Source: Deltaproteobacteria bacterium ADurb.Bin207
GTDB lineage: Bacteria; Myxococcota_A; Polyangia; Polyangiales; Polyangiaceae
DNA: 59,666 nucleotides
Assembly (NCBI GenBank): GCA_002070115.1
Contig: MWCO01000032.1
Location: 1-59,666, forward strand
Direction: 5' to 3'
In this document: piece after piece, positions 38,295 through 48,036 of the stretch
How positions within the stretch are numbered: position 1 is the first letter of the stretch
Layout of the letters: each line of letters starts with the position of its first letter
The notes under the pieces: model-generated
Told to the model about the DNA's origin: nothing
The model's input: the letters and a program-made list of their open reading frames with translations, nothing else
The model's database searches: none
Program-made: the position numbers and the translations under genes

Positions 38295-39698
38295 TCATTC
38301 GCTCGGTCCCACCATCTTTTCCGGTCGAACGGCTTCATCGAATTGCTCGGCCGTCAATAACTTCAATTCGATCGCGGCATCCTTCAGCGTTCCGCCCGTG
38401 TGGTGCGCATGTTTCGCGATTCGAGCCGCCGCATCGTAGCCAATGCGACGATTCAACGCGGTGACGAGCATGAGCGAGCGCTGCACGTTACGTTCGATCA
38501 CCGGTCGATTGGGCTCGATACCCACCGCGCAATGATCGCGGAAACTGTCACAGGCGTCGGCCAACAACCGGATGGATTGCAGCAGATTGTAAACCATCAC
38601 CGGTTTGAACACATTGAGCTGAAAATTGCCCTGGCTTCCCGCAAAACCGATCGTCGCATCGTTGCCCATCACCTGACAGCAAACCATCGTCATGGCTTCC
38701 GATTGCGTCGGATTGACCTTGCCCGGCATGATGGAACTGCCCGGTTCGTTCTCGGGAATCGTCAATTCACCAATGCCACATCGAGGTCCCGAAGCGAGCC
38801 AGCGAACGTCGTTGGCGATTTTCATCGCGGCGACGGCCAATTGTTTGACTGCGCCGCTGGCCCCTACCAAGGCGTCATGACCCGCGAGAGAAGCAAATTT
38901 GTTGGGGGCGCTTTCGAAAGGCCTTCCGGTAATCTCACCGATTTTCGTGGCAACGAGATCGGCAAAGCCTGGATGCGTATTCAAGCCCGTTCCGACTGCC
39001 GTTCCGCCCAGAGCAAGTCTGTAAAGTGCTGGAATCATTGATTTAATTGCGTGATCGGCATCGTCGAGCTGGGCCACCCAACCGGATATTTCTTGCCCCA
39101 GAGTCAAAGGCGTAGCGTCTTGCAGGTGCGTGCGCCCTACTTTGACGATCGATGCAAACGCTTGACTCTTGGCGTCCAAAGTATCTCGAAGAGCGCGCAC
39201 TCGTGGAAGCAAACGGTCTTCGATGGCTTCCACGATGGCTACATGCATGGCGGTTGGGAACGCATCGTTGGATGATTGCGATTGGTTGACATGATCATTG
39301 GGATGAATCGGTGACTTGGAACCAAGTTTCCCTCCGGCCATTTCGATGGCTCGATTGGAGATCACCTCGTTGACGTTCATATTCGTTTGCGTGCCCGATC
39401 CGGTTTGCCAGACCAGCAGGGGAAAGTGATCGTCGAGTTTGCCTTCGATGACTTCATCGGCTGCTCGAACGATGAGCGAAGCGAGGTTGGCATCGAGCAG
39501 CCCAAGCTGTTGGTTTGCCTGCGCCGCTGCTTTTTTCACGATGCCAAGAGCGCGAATGACTTCTCGTGGCATGCGCTCGTCGCCGATGCGAAAGTTGGAC
39601 AGGGAGCGTGCGGTTTGCGCGCCATAATAGGCGGTCGAGGGCACCTCGATGGATCCCATGGAATCGGTTTCCGTTCGTGTTTCGGATGCAGTTTTCAT
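38295..39698 (-). CDS. fumC: Class II fumarate hydratase
   Basis: This 467-residue TCA-cycle enzyme interconverts fumarate and malate and needs no iron-sulphur cluster. The start at ATG 39698 has GGGAAG upstream. Family features include [13 protein letters not shown] for substrate contacts and the signature loop [15 protein letters not shown] holding the catalytic serine. The length is normal (about 460-470). The frame is open upstream to 39893, but that part is not fumarase-like. Confidence 0.96.
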   Translation of the reverse strand: MKTASETRTETDSMGSIEVPSTAYYGAQTARSLSNFRIGDERMPREVIRALGIVKKAAAQANQQLGLLDANLASLIVRAADEVIEGKLDDHFPLLVWQTGSGTQTNMNVNEVISNRAIEMAGGKLGSKSPIHPNDHVNQSQSSNDAFPTAMHVAIVEAIEDRLLPRVRALRDTLDAKSQAFASIVKVGRTHLQDATPLTLGQEISGWVAQLDDADHAIKSMIPALYRLALGGTAVGTGLNTHPGFADLVATKIGEITGRPFESAPNKFASLAGHDALVGASGAVKQLAVAAMKIANDVRWLASGPRCGIGELTIPENEPGSSIMPGKVNPTQSEAMTMVCCQVMGNDATIGFAGSQGNFQLNVFKPVMVYNLLQSIRLLADACDSFRDHCAVGIEPNRPVIERNVQRSLMLVTALNRRIGYDAAARIAKHAHHTGGTLKDAAIELKLLTAEQFDEAVRPEKMVGPSE

Positions 39699-39941
39699 AC
39701 GAGCTTCCCGTGGTGCAAGGTCAATGATGGATCGGGCGAAAGCTTGGTGTTGATGATCGCGTGGGGCAAGGGCACAGAACAGGAACCATGACGGAGCCTT
39801 GCTTGCAGGCGTTTGATTCGCTGGCCTGGCGTGGTGATTGCACGGAAACGATCCAACGGGATCGGAGGCTCCGAGGCTGTGGTACAGTCCCACGCCGAGG
39901 AATCGAAACCGAATACGCGCTTAACCGTGGGAGATTAGGTC

Positions 39942-41147
39942 ATGAGCGAGTTCAAAAAAGTTGTGATCGTTGGTGCCGTACGAACACCGATTGGTTCTCT
40001 TGGGGGTGGGTTGGCTTCGCTTCAAGCGCGAGAGCTGGCCACCCACGCCATCAAAGCACTTCTCGACGCGACCAAGGTGGACCCATCGCTCGTGCAATAC
40101 ACGTGCATGGGCTGGGTGATGCAAGATCCGCGATCTCCCAATATCGCAAAAACGGCAGCCGAGTTCGCGGGGGTGCCACCGACGTCGCCAGGCACGACAT
40201 TTCATGAAAATTGTGCATCGGGGGGAGCTGCGATTCATAGTCTTGCGCGACGCTTGATGCTTGGAGAAGTATCGCTTGGCGTGGCGGGGGGTGTGGAGTC
40301 GATGTCCAATGTGCCTCGTTATCTGTTTTCGGGACGCTTCAAAGGGCAGGTGTTTGGCGATCTTTCCCTGGTGGATGGATTGTTCGGCGCGTTGACGGAT
40401 ACGAATGTCGGAAAGAAAGGCGAACTCATGGGCTTGCTTACGGAACGCCTGGTGGAGCGATATACCGTAACGAGACAAGAGCAGGATGAGATTGCGTTTC
40501 GCAGTCATCACAATGCGCTTTCCGCGTGGACGAACGGATACTTCGATGATTACGTGGTGCCTGTTTCGATTCCTCATCGAAAAGGTGAGCCGCTTTTGGT
40601 GGCGAAAGATGAAGGACCCAAGCCGGTCACCATGGAAGCGTTGGGTGCCGCTAAGCCGTATTTCAAACCCGAGGGAGGCACCATCACGAGCCTCAATGCC
40701 AGCAGTTTGAATGATGCGGCCGCTGCGGTGATGCTCACGACGGAAGACCGGGCGAAAGAGCTTGGGCTTGTGCCGCTCGCCGAGCTTCGGGCCTTTCACA
40801 ATGTGGGTGTGGAGCGTGAATACATGGGGGAGGGAGCGTTCAAGGTCATCCCGCCGCTGCTAGAAAAAATCCGAATTGGTGTGGGTGATGTGGATCTATT
40901 TGAGATCAACGAGGCGTTCGCGGCTGTGGTAGCGGGCGCATACCACTTCATCGAAGGACTTGCGGTGGACAAAACGAACCTTTGGGGAAGTGGTATCTCG
41001 CTTGGTCATCCGGTGGGATGCACGGGAGCACGGCAGATTGTCGATATGGTTCATCAGCTTCGAAAACGAGACAAAAGCGTTGGAGTCACCACGCGATGCG
41101 TGGGCGGAGGCATTGGAAGCGGCGAAGTGCTGATTCGCATGAACTGA
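39942..41147 (+). CDS. Acetyl-CoA acyltransferase (thiolase)
   Basis: This 401-residue thiolase has the nucleophilic cysteine in ENCASGGAAIH, the NEAFAAV motif, the catalytic His in GHPVGCTGARQ and the second cysteine in CVGGGIGSGE. It either condenses two acetyl-CoA to acetoacetyl-CoA or cleaves 3-ketoacyl-CoA in beta-oxidation. No hydroxyacyl-CoA dehydrogenase or other pathway gene is next to it, so the direction is uncertain. GGGAGATTAGG precedes the ATG. Confidence 0.94.
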   Translation: MSEFKKVVIVGAVRTPIGSLGGGLASLQARELATHAIKALLDATKVDPSLVQYTCMGWVMQDPRSPNIAKTAAEFAGVPPTSPGTTFHENCASGGAAIHSLARRLMLGEVSLGVAGGVESMSNVPRYLFSGRFKGQVFGDLSLVDGLFGALTDTNVGKKGELMGLLTERLVERYTVTRQEQDEIAFRSHHNALSAWTNGYFDDYVVPVSIPHRKGEPLLVAKDEGPKPVTMEALGAAKPYFKPEGGTITSLNASSLNDAAAAVMLTTEDRAKELGLVPLAELRAFHNVGVEREYMGEGAFKVIPPLLEKIRIGVGDVDLFEINEAFAAVVAGAYHFIEGLAVDKTNLWGSGISLGHPVGCTGARQIVDMVHQLRKRDKSVGVTTRCVGGGIGSGEVLIRMN

Positions 41148-41217
41148 GAGTTACCAGGCGATACCGTGGTTGACCGACGGTCTGTCGTTCTTGACTTCAT
41201 TATAAATCAAGCGGTTT

Positions 41218-41865
41218 TCATGCCTTTCGAGCATCACTTCCGGCCCGTGCAAAGACGTCATAACCGGCCGTGGCAAGGAGCGACACAAGGCGCATGAGAG
41301 GCAAACCGATGATGGCGGTGGGGTCATCGCCTTGGACCCGGTCGAATAGGGCGATGCCGAGGGATTCCAGTTTGTAAGAACCGGCGCAATCCAACGGCTC
41401 ATCGATCTGCACATAGCGTTCAATTTGTCGCGGATTTAATGGACGCATCGTCATTTCGTGAACATCCACCACGGTGTCGCAGCGTCCGCTGCGTGTATCG
41501 AGCAGCGAAAGCGCCGTAAACAAGTGATGGGTTCGCCCGGACAGCAGGCGCAGTTGCCCCATGGCTCCTTGGTTCGTTCCGGCCTTTCCAAGAACGCGAC
41601 CATCGAGTTCGACGCATTGATCTCCGCCCACGATGAGACTGTTCGGGTGATGATGGCCGACCGCTTGTGCTTTCTGTTCCGCAAGGATTCGAACGAGTTC
41701 GGAAGGGGGCAGCGCCAAGGCCTTGAAGCGTGTTTCATCGATGCCCGAGTCCACGGCTTCAAACGCAATACGAAGTCTTGCGAGCAGTTGTTTGCGGTAG
41801 GGAGAGGTAGATGCCAGCACCACCTTGGGGATGGCTCGGCAAGGATCATCGACACTGTCGTTCAT
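41218..41865 (-). CDS. Maf-like nucleotide pyrophosphatase
   Basis: The start at ATG 41865 gives 215 residues, a typical Maf length. The N-terminal motif VVLASTSPYRKQLL and the acidic IVGGDQCVELDG loop match Maf/YceF proteins. These enzymes hydrolyse modified or canonical nucleoside triphosphates and have been tied to septum control. The gene is divergent from oligoribonuclease with only 30 bases between start codons. Confidence 0.93.
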   Translation of the reverse strand: MNDSVDDPCRAIPKVVLASTSPYRKQLLARLRIAFEAVDSGIDETRFKALALPPSELVRILAEQKAQAVGHHHPNSLIVGGDQCVELDGRVLGKAGTNQGAMGQLRLLSGRTHHLFTALSLLDTRSGRCDTVVDVHEMTMRPLNPRQIERYVQIDEPLDCAGSYKLESLGIALFDRVQGDDPTAIIGLPLMRLVSLLATAGYDVFARAGSDARKA

Positions 41866-41878
41866 GGGACGAATTGTG

Positions 41879-41889
41879 GTAGGTCCTAC
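41879..41889. promoter_or_regulatory. Dyad in the 30-bp gap between divergent maf and orn
   Basis: GTAGG-T-CCTAC is a perfect inverted repeat centred in the very short space between the two divergent start codons. It could be an operator for both genes or a hairpin in the orn leader. Confidence 0.3.
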
Positions 41890-41895
41890 GGTACG

Positions 41896-42453
41896 ATGGA
41901 AGACCCCACGAACAACCCTCTGGTTTGGCTCGACATGGAAATGACTGGGCTCGAGCCATTGACCTGTGTTCCTTTGCAAATGGCCGTGGTGATCACGGAT
42001 TCGGAACTCGAGGAACTCGATTCGCATGAGGTGACTCTCTGGCAGCCGGAAGAAGTGCTGTCACGAATGGATCCATTCGTTCGGAAAATGCACACGGAAA
42101 ACGGACTGCTCGATCGCGTTCGCGCGTCGGATGTGGGAATGCTTCAAGCGGAACGCGAGATCATGGCGCGCGTATCGCGTTATTGCCCTTTCGGTGCGGG
42201 AATCCTCGCGGGCAACTCCATCCACACGGACCGCGCGTTTTTGAAAGCCTATTTCCCAACCCTGCATGGATATCTGCACTACCGCATGGTGGATGTCTCG
42301 AGTCTCAAAGAGTTGGTTCGACGATGGTACGGACGTGATTGGCTGTTCATCAAACAGCTTCAGAAGCATACGGCGCTCGAAGACGTGCGCGAATCGATCG
42401 CGGAGTTGCGGCATTACCGTTTGACGTGCATGCGCTCACCGAACAAGTCCTAA
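41896..42453 (+). CDS. orn: Oligoribonuclease
   Basis: This 185-residue DEDDh exonuclease degrades very short RNAs to mononucleotides and also degrades pGpG, the product of c-di-GMP breakdown by EAL enzymes. Motifs: WLDMEMTGLEP (first acids), GNSIHTDRAF (second acid) and H-T-A-L-E-D-V (His plus Asp). The start at 41896 is consistent with family ends. The pGpG link may matter because an EAL gene lies at 51815. Confidence 0.96.
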   Translation: MEDPTNNPLVWLDMEMTGLEPLTCVPLQMAVVITDSELEELDSHEVTLWQPEEVLSRMDPFVRKMHTENGLLDRVRASDVGMLQAEREIMARVSRYCPFGAGILAGNSIHTDRAFLKAYFPTLHGYLHYRMVDVSSLKELVRRWYGRDWLFIKQLQKHTALEDVRESIAELRHYRLTCMRSPNKS

Positions 42454-42459
42454 GCCATG

Positions 42460-43161
42460 TTACGGTGCTGAGAACTCGAGTCGCTGTCGATGGGCCATTT
42501 CGATGGGCTGACGAAGCAAGACATCGAGTTCGGTCAGAGAAGCGATGACGTGATGGGCTCCGGCTTTTTCGAGCGCGCGGGTGTCGAAAGCGCCCGTGGT
42601 TACACCAATCGCACCCGTTTCTGCATCACGGGCCGCTTTCATGTCATCGGGGGTATCGCCAATCATGACGCTGCGGCGCGCTTCGACACCAAGTATCGCT
42701 AAGGCACGAAGTATGGGTTGTGGATGCGGTTTCGGATGATCCACATGCTCGAGTCCGATCACCAGATCGAAAGCGTCTAGCATGTCGTGAGCAGATAGCA
42801 TCTGCACGGCGCCGTCGGACATCCGTGTCGTGACGATAGCGAGGTGGACCTTGCCACGAAGAAAAGCTAGCGTTTCGATGGCACCCGGAAGGGGGCGTGA
42901 ATGCGAAGCAGCAAGAGGCAAAAATGCGTTGCGATAACGCTCAACGAGCGCAGCAATTTGTGACGGAGATGCCAAGGGACGAAACTGTTGGAGCATCTGG
43001 GTGAGTGGTTTTCCAATCAGACTTCGAATGGCACCGTCGGGTAAATCATCGGCATCGAGCGTGATTCGAAACGCTCGCACGATGGCCTCGGAAGCATCTA
43101 TCAACGTACCATCGAAATCGAAAAGCACAGCATTCAGGGCTGGCGGAAAACAGCAGGGCAT
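42460..43161 (-). CDS. HAD-family phosphatase, phosphoglycolate phosphatase-like
   Basis: This 233-residue enzyme has the nucleophile motif VLFDFDGTLID, motif II VTTRM, a conserved Lys in HPKPHPQP and motif IV IGDTPDDMKAA. The helical cap between motifs I and II is of the small alpha type seen in phosphoglycolate phosphatase and beta-phosphoglucomutase. The substrate cannot be fixed from sequence. The HAD stop lies six bases from the orn stop (convergent). Confidence 0.92.
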   Translation of the reverse strand: MPCCFPPALNAVLFDFDGTLIDASEAIVRAFRITLDADDLPDGAIRSLIGKPLTQMLQQFRPLASPSQIAALVERYRNAFLPLAASHSRPLPGAIETLAFLRGKVHLAIVTTRMSDGAVQMLSAHDMLDAFDLVIGLEHVDHPKPHPQPILRALAILGVEARRSVMIGDTPDDMKAARDAETGAIGVTTGAFDTRALEKAGAHHVIASLTELDVLLRQPIEMAHRQRLEFSAP

Positions 43162-43303
43162 GGCGGCACCCTACCGCTGGGATCGCTGGGAATGCTAGCG
43201 CGCCAGCAGACGAATTGATGGGGATCGTGCGGAAATAAGAGAAAACACGATTGTCGTTACGTCGTGCATCCAAGAGCATCGATGCGCCCTGGACGCGTTG
43301 CCC

Positions 43304-44059
43304 TTAGGACTCGCACTGGCCCGAATGCAGAACGGACACCCCAGCTTGGGTTGCATAGCATTCGTTGCCCCAAGTCCTTCCATCGCATCCGCACACGGGA
43401 ACGTAGTTCGGAGGACACTCGGTCGGTTCGATGCGACAGCGGGCAGGACGCTTCTCTGCCGAGCAAGTGCCGGCTTCGTACATGCAAACGAGCCCTTTAT
43501 CACACGTCAATCCCGCCGCGTTTCCGCATACTTCATTGGGTTGACGCGCGGGCGCGCAGGTTCCTGAGTTGCATGAGAGCTTCAACACGAGCGAGTCCGG
43601 ATCGATGCCTTCGAACAGTTGGATGGCGTACAGTCCACCATGCACCGTATACAACGCCATCGCCGCAAATCCGTCGTGGCCGATGGCCTCTCCCAATTCG
43701 ATGCGATCTTTGTAATCGATACGATAGAGCGTAAAGCCAATCGTTCGGGGACCTTTGTCAGAACGTCGCTCCAATTCAATCGATACATACGCATCCTTCA
43801 CGAGTTCGAACGTGTAGGAAAGCGACTCGTTGTCTGCTTTATCCTTCGACAATTCATTGGGCGTGCCGAAGTACAGCGGGGCGTTGCTATCATCGCTGGC
43901 GGGATCGACTCGGTCCGAGTCATCGGCGGGCGGATCTGCCGGCGGCGTTGTGTCCTGAAGCTCGACAATGGGATCGATCGATGAGGCTTCTTCGCCGACC
44001 GCGCATCCACCGAGAGCGACAGCCACCAAAGCGCAAGCAAAGTGAGTGAAGCGAGACAT
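43304..44059 (-). CDS. Lipoprotein with C-terminal Kazal-type domain
   Basis: The protein is 251 residues with a lipobox (ALGGC, C19) and an Asp/Pro-rich spacer. Residues 70-165 are beta-rich without a known fold. The C-terminus is Cys-rich and ends in a Kazal-like unit: CPPNYVPVCGCDGRTWGNEC, with the usual second half ending SGQC. Kazal domains are serine-protease inhibitors in animals and some bacteria. A surface protease inhibitor or a simple structural module are both possible. Confidence 0.8.
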   Translation of the reverse strand: MSRFTHFACALVAVALGGCAVGEEASSIDPIVELQDTTPPADPPADDSDRVDPASDDSNAPLYFGTPNELSKDKADNESLSYTFELVKDAYVSIELERRSDKGPRTIGFTLYRIDYKDRIELGEAIGHDGFAAMALYTVHGGLYAIQLFEGIDPDSLVLKLSCNSGTCAPARQPNEVCGNAAGLTCDKGLVCMYEAGTCSAEKRPARCRIEPTECPPNYVPVCGCDGRTWGNECYATQAGVSVLHSGQCES

Positions 44060-44328
44060 GGTGCCCCCTTTCGAATCGGGATCTTTCGAGTACGAGAAAC
44101 GGAACCTATGTGACTCCGTGTGGGGAAGAAGTCAACCGATAATATGGTCTGTGTTGAAGATTGCCGTAGGCGTTGATTTATAGAATGCAGAAACTATGGC
44201 AAGTATGGTGTAATTCGTAAATCGAGAAGAAAAATGCGTGTTCCCAGGCTCTTGGGGCAAAGGGGCACCTGTCGAGGTGGAGCATACCTTGGCTGCGTGA
44301 AACGCGACCATGACCGACCCTCGACCGC

Positions 44329-46944
44329 TCACGCTTTCCACCACCGCGCCTGTTGCTCGAAGGAAGCGGCCAACGACGGATGGGTATCCGACAACAAAAC
44401 GATCGCTTCTCGCGCCAATTCGTGGGCATGACGAGGCTTTCCTCGGAGACGAGCCACCGATGCGAGGGCAAAGGTGATGCGCGCCCGCTGCTCGGTGGTC
44501 GATGCGAACGCCAAGCTTTCTCCCAGGATACCCGCGGCTTCCGTGTGGAAACCTTTTTGGGACAGTGTCTCGCCGAGTTTTCGGCCGAATAAAGCGACCG
44601 CTTCCATGGGATCATCGAGACTCGGGTCGCCCGCACTTCGTCGAGCCAGTTCGAATCCACGTCGGAAGGCTTCCAAAGCACTATCCAAATCATCGCGGCT
44701 TCTGGCTTGCATTCCAACCCGATCCAGGCTCAGCAGGGCTCCGAACACATCGCCGGCATGTTCGAGGTGGAACGACTGGACTTCCAAAGGCTGTGAACCA
44801 GGCGCTTGCTCAATAGCTTTGGCGTGCAGTTCCCGCAAAACCGCCGCTGGTGTCACTGCGCGAGCAATCTTCCGAAGATAAGGATGACTGAAACATATCG
44901 TCTCCCCAACCATCGATACGATTCCCACCGACTGCAGTTTTCGAACCAGGGGACTCAGATCGGTCGATGTTTCAGTAACTGATTGAATTTGTTGTGTATT
45001 TATCCGAGGTCCCAGCACGCTGATGGCTTGCAGAACGCGACGAGTGTCCGCGGGAAGACGTGCGAACCGCGCGGCGATGAGATCTCCCAAACGCGGTGGA
45101 GGTGCTGTGCCTCCTTCTTGTTCGAAACGGATGCAATGCTCGAGGTATAGGGGAAGGATTCGTTCGGAAAGCGAGATCTGAATGTCCATGACCCCGGAGC
45201 TGGCGAGCAACGAATGAGCGGACTGCCAGGTGAGTGGTTCTACGACCACACGAGGTTTGTCCTCGAGCCAGGGAGGGTCGTAATCAGGGCCGTGGGAAAC
45301 GATCACCAGCAGACCAGGAATATCCCCAAGCTGCAGGGCGTCCGATAGCGCGTTGCGCGAAGCGCCGTCGAGCTGGTCCAAATCATCGACGATCACCACG
45401 ACTTGCAGGTCTTCGTGGCTACATGCGGTTTGCAGAGCCCAACGTGTCGCGTGAGCCACATGGGCACGCGGCATGGAATCGACCTGTGTGCTTGGGTGTG
45501 CCAACAACTCCAACCCCTGCTTGATTCGTAGATCTACAGCGGAGTTCTCGAGCAAGGTGAGCACGTCCGCGCCCATCAACGATTCGATCAATTCGCGGAT
45601 GGTTCCCCAAGCGGGACTCAAGGGCCACGGTTCAGCGTGAGCCCTGAACACGGCGTGGTCGAGCGTGGAGGCGATCATCGAAAACTCGTCCAGCAGCCGA
45701 GTCCTTCCGGCACCCATCTCGCCCACCACACGGCATAGATGCAGGGTTGTTGCGCATGAATCGAGCTGTTGGCCCAACACCGCAAGTTGTTCATCTCGTT
45801 CTACGAGAGGAAAAGACTGGGGTGTGTGCGGGTCATCGGCGGGCCCCGATGGCGGGCGTAGGGATGGCAGCCGATCGGCCCAGGGCATTTTGGCGCCACA
45901 ACTCCCACAAAACTTCTGTACGATCGCTACGGGTTGTCCACATACCGTGCACGGTTTGCTAGGAGCGGCTGCGGGGGGTATGGAAAGGGCGCGGGACGGA
46001 GTGGTGATGAGGAGATGAGCTTCCGCAAGGGCAGCGGAAAACTCGGCCGCCGACGCATAGCGATCGGTTGGATTTTTTTGTAAGGAACGCCGCAATACCT
46101 CCACCAATTCATCGGGAATATGTCGAGCTGGATTGACGACCCGCGGGTCGGGAATTGGTTGGGAAAGATGGTTGAGCAGGACTTGCGTGGGAGCGGCTGC
46201 TTCGAAGGGAAGACGTCCCGTGAGCAGCAAAAATAAAATCACGCCGACCGCGTAAAGATCACTGCGAGCGTCTGGCTTTTCTCCTCGACATTGTTCCGGA
46301 GCCATATAATCCGGTGTTCCGGAGATGGTCATGCTTGGGCTGCTGGTGTCCGAAGTGCCCGCGGTCAACATTCGCGCAAGGCCGAAGTCGACGACCTTGA
46401 CGAAGTCACCACCACGTCGGGTTGGTTCCAAAACGATGTTGTCCGGTTTCAGATCGAGATGCACGATCCCAAGCTGGTGAGCTTCCGCGAGAACATCGAG
46501 CAGTTGCCTCAGAATGTCGATGATTCGTGAGAAAGATAAGGGCCAATCCTCTTCGAGCACGCGGGCTAGATCCCGTCCACGCAAATGCTCCATCACCAAA
46601 TAGGGCAAACCATCTTCCGTCTTCCCAAAATCGATGACTGCCACGGAGTTGGGATGGTTCAACCGACTCGCAAGTCGCGCCTCGTTGATGAATCGACGAC
46701 TTACGGACTCATCGCTCAGCAGATAAGGATGAACGATCTTCACGGCTACCGAGCGGCCCAAGGTGGATTGCTCCGCTCGATAGACCTGGCCCATTCCCCC
46801 CCCACCAATACACTGCTGAAGGACATACCCGCCCGGCAACACCGTGCCAATGCGTCGATCCGGCATGCCGTCGATGGGTTCGCCGCACGTCGGACAACGA
46901 CTAGCATCTGGGTCGCAACGGCTCGAGCAATGAGGACAATTCAT
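44329..46944 (-). CDS. Zinc-ribbon Ser/Thr kinase fused to AAA/STAND-like ATPase
   Basis: The protein is 871 residues. An N-terminal zinc ribbon (CPHCSSRCDPDASRCPTC) precedes a kinase domain with glycine loop IGGGGMGQVYRAE and VAVKIV lysine; the catalytic loop is HLDLKPDN, with Leu in place of the usual Arg, and the DFG and APE motifs are intact. A second CxxC pair (CTVCGQ ... CGSCG) follows at about 330-350. The remainder is an ATPase: GEMGAGRTRLL where Arg replaces the Walker A Lys, and the Walker B-like VVVIVDDLDQLD. A helical C-terminal region resembles TPR. Likely a regulatory kinase with an atypical nucleotide switch. The gene starts 76 bases after the universal-stress gene on the same strand. 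Confidence 0.9.
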   Translation of the reverse strand: MNCPHCSSRCDPDASRCPTCGEPIDGMPDRRIGTVLPGGYVLQQCIGGGGMGQVYRAEQSTLGRSVAVKIVHPYLLSDESVSRRFINEARLASRLNHPNSVAVIDFGKTEDGLPYLVMEHLRGRDLARVLEEDWPLSFSRIIDILRQLLDVLAEAHQLGIVHLDLKPDNIVLEPTRRGGDFVKVVDFGLARMLTAGTSDTSSPSMTISGTPDYMAPEQCRGEKPDARSDLYAVGVILFLLLTGRLPFEAAAPTQVLLNHLSQPIPDPRVVNPARHIPDELVEVLRRSLQKNPTDRYASAAEFSAALAEAHLLITTPSRALSIPPAAAPSKPCTVCGQPVAIVQKFCGSCGAKMPWADRLPSLRPPSGPADDPHTPQSFPLVERDEQLAVLGQQLDSCATTLHLCRVVGEMGAGRTRLLDEFSMIASTLDHAVFRAHAEPWPLSPAWGTIRELIESLMGADVLTLLENSAVDLRIKQGLELLAHPSTQVDSMPRAHVAHATRWALQTACSHEDLQVVVIVDDLDQLDGASRNALSDALQLGDIPGLLVIVSHGPDYDPPWLEDKPRVVVEPLTWQSAHSLLASSGVMDIQISLSERILPLYLEHCIRFEQEGGTAPPPRLGDLIAARFARLPADTRRVLQAISVLGPRINTQQIQSVTETSTDLSPLVRKLQSVGIVSMVGETICFSHPYLRKIARAVTPAAVLRELHAKAIEQAPGSQPLEVQSFHLEHAGDVFGALLSLDRVGMQARSRDDLDSALEAFRRGFELARRSAGDPSLDDPMEAVALFGRKLGETLSQKGFHTEAAGILGESLAFASTTEQRARITFALASVARLRGKPRHAHELAREAIVLLSDTHPSLAASFEQQARWWKA

Positions 46945-47020
46945 CCCGTGTCGTGAAGCCCCCTAACGTCGATAGTATGCCAATCCAAAGACGCTTTGTT
47001 GAATTGTTCTGGTGGGATTG

Positions 47021-47920
47021 TCAAGGGGTAAGACGAACGACGAGAACCGAACATGGGGCGGTTCGAGCGACGGTTTCCGCCACGCCACCGAGAGCGATTC
47101 GCTGAATCGCGGAGCGCCCTTGGTTGCCCAACACAACGAGTTCGGCAGATAATACCGTGGCTTGCCGAACGATTTCATCTTGGGCCAAACCATCCGTTAC
47201 GACGATCGACGCTGTCGTTGCAAAACGTTCGAGAGAGGTTTCGATGAGGTGATGAGCAGCAGCTCTTGCTTCTTGGATGGACTTTTCATCGGGGACGATA
47301 GGGCCACCTCCGAAAGGCGTTGCTGCCCATGACAACGTGGTTGCTTTGGCCCCGAGGCTATGCATGACGGTCAGGTCGGCGTTGCGCAATTTGGTTATTT
47401 CCGAGGCCATTTCGACGGCTGGCCAGGCGGGATCGGAAAAGTCCGTAGCGGCTAGAATTTTCCCATGTTTCGGCGCGGGTCGCGCTACCAGCACCGGACA
47501 ATGGGCGTATCGGATGACCCGTTCTGCCACGCTTCCCAACAATACGTGCTTGAGTCCGGTGTATCCGCGGCTTCCTACCACGATGAGGTTGGCATCGATT
47601 TCCTCTGCTTTTCGCAACAGCGCCGTATCCGGCCAACCGGTATCTACGACGATGCGCACGTTGAACAGGCCCTTCGATAAATGGGTCTCGATGACCTCTT
47701 CGACAGCCTGGGTGGCGCGATCCATGATGGCGGGCAATTGGAAGACATCCTCGATGTTTTGGTGAGGAAAGAGCGGATTGGCGCGTACCAAGTTGGGTAT
47801 CGCGTGAAAAACCACAAGCTCGGCTTTCATCTCCCAAGCAAGGGTTTCGGCCTGGCGAAGAGCTTCCAAAGAAGGCTCGCTGAAGTCGATGGCTACGATG
47901 ATGGAGGTCACCTTGGGCAT
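47021..47920 (-). CDS. Tandem-domain universal stress protein
   Basis: The start at ATG 47920 gives 299 residues with two UspA domains (about 1-140 and 150-299). The first has the ATP-binding loop GSRGYTGLKHVLLGSVAERV; the second has a similar GNQGRSAIQRIALGGVAETV. Tandem Usp proteins respond to energy, oxygen or oxidative stress, with the specific cue unknown here. Divergent from the Dam-like gene. Confidence 0.93.
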   Translation of the reverse strand: MPKVTSIIVAIDFSEPSLEALRQAETLAWEMKAELVVFHAIPNLVRANPLFPHQNIEDVFQLPAIMDRATQAVEEVIETHLSKGLFNVRIVVDTGWPDTALLRKAEEIDANLIVVGSRGYTGLKHVLLGSVAERVIRYAHCPVLVARPAPKHGKILAATDFSDPAWPAVEMASEITKLRNADLTVMHSLGAKATTLSWAATPFGGGPIVPDEKSIQEARAAAHHLIETSLERFATTASIVVTDGLAQDEIVRQATVLSAELVVLGNQGRSAIQRIALGGVAETVARTAPCSVLVVRLTP

Positions 47921-48036
47921 CGATGTATCGTGGACGGTGAGCCTGTTGCAGATCAAGACAAATGGGAAGGCACCGCGGAAACAGGGAAAGATGATAGCTT
48001 GTTTTGACGGGATGCAGTGATAAAACGGGATTCGCA

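Noticed and set aside
44635..44660. A GTTCGAATCC motif suggesting a tRNA T-arm
   Set aside because: It lies within the kinase-ATPase coding sequence, and no acceptor stem or anticodon arm can be formed around it.
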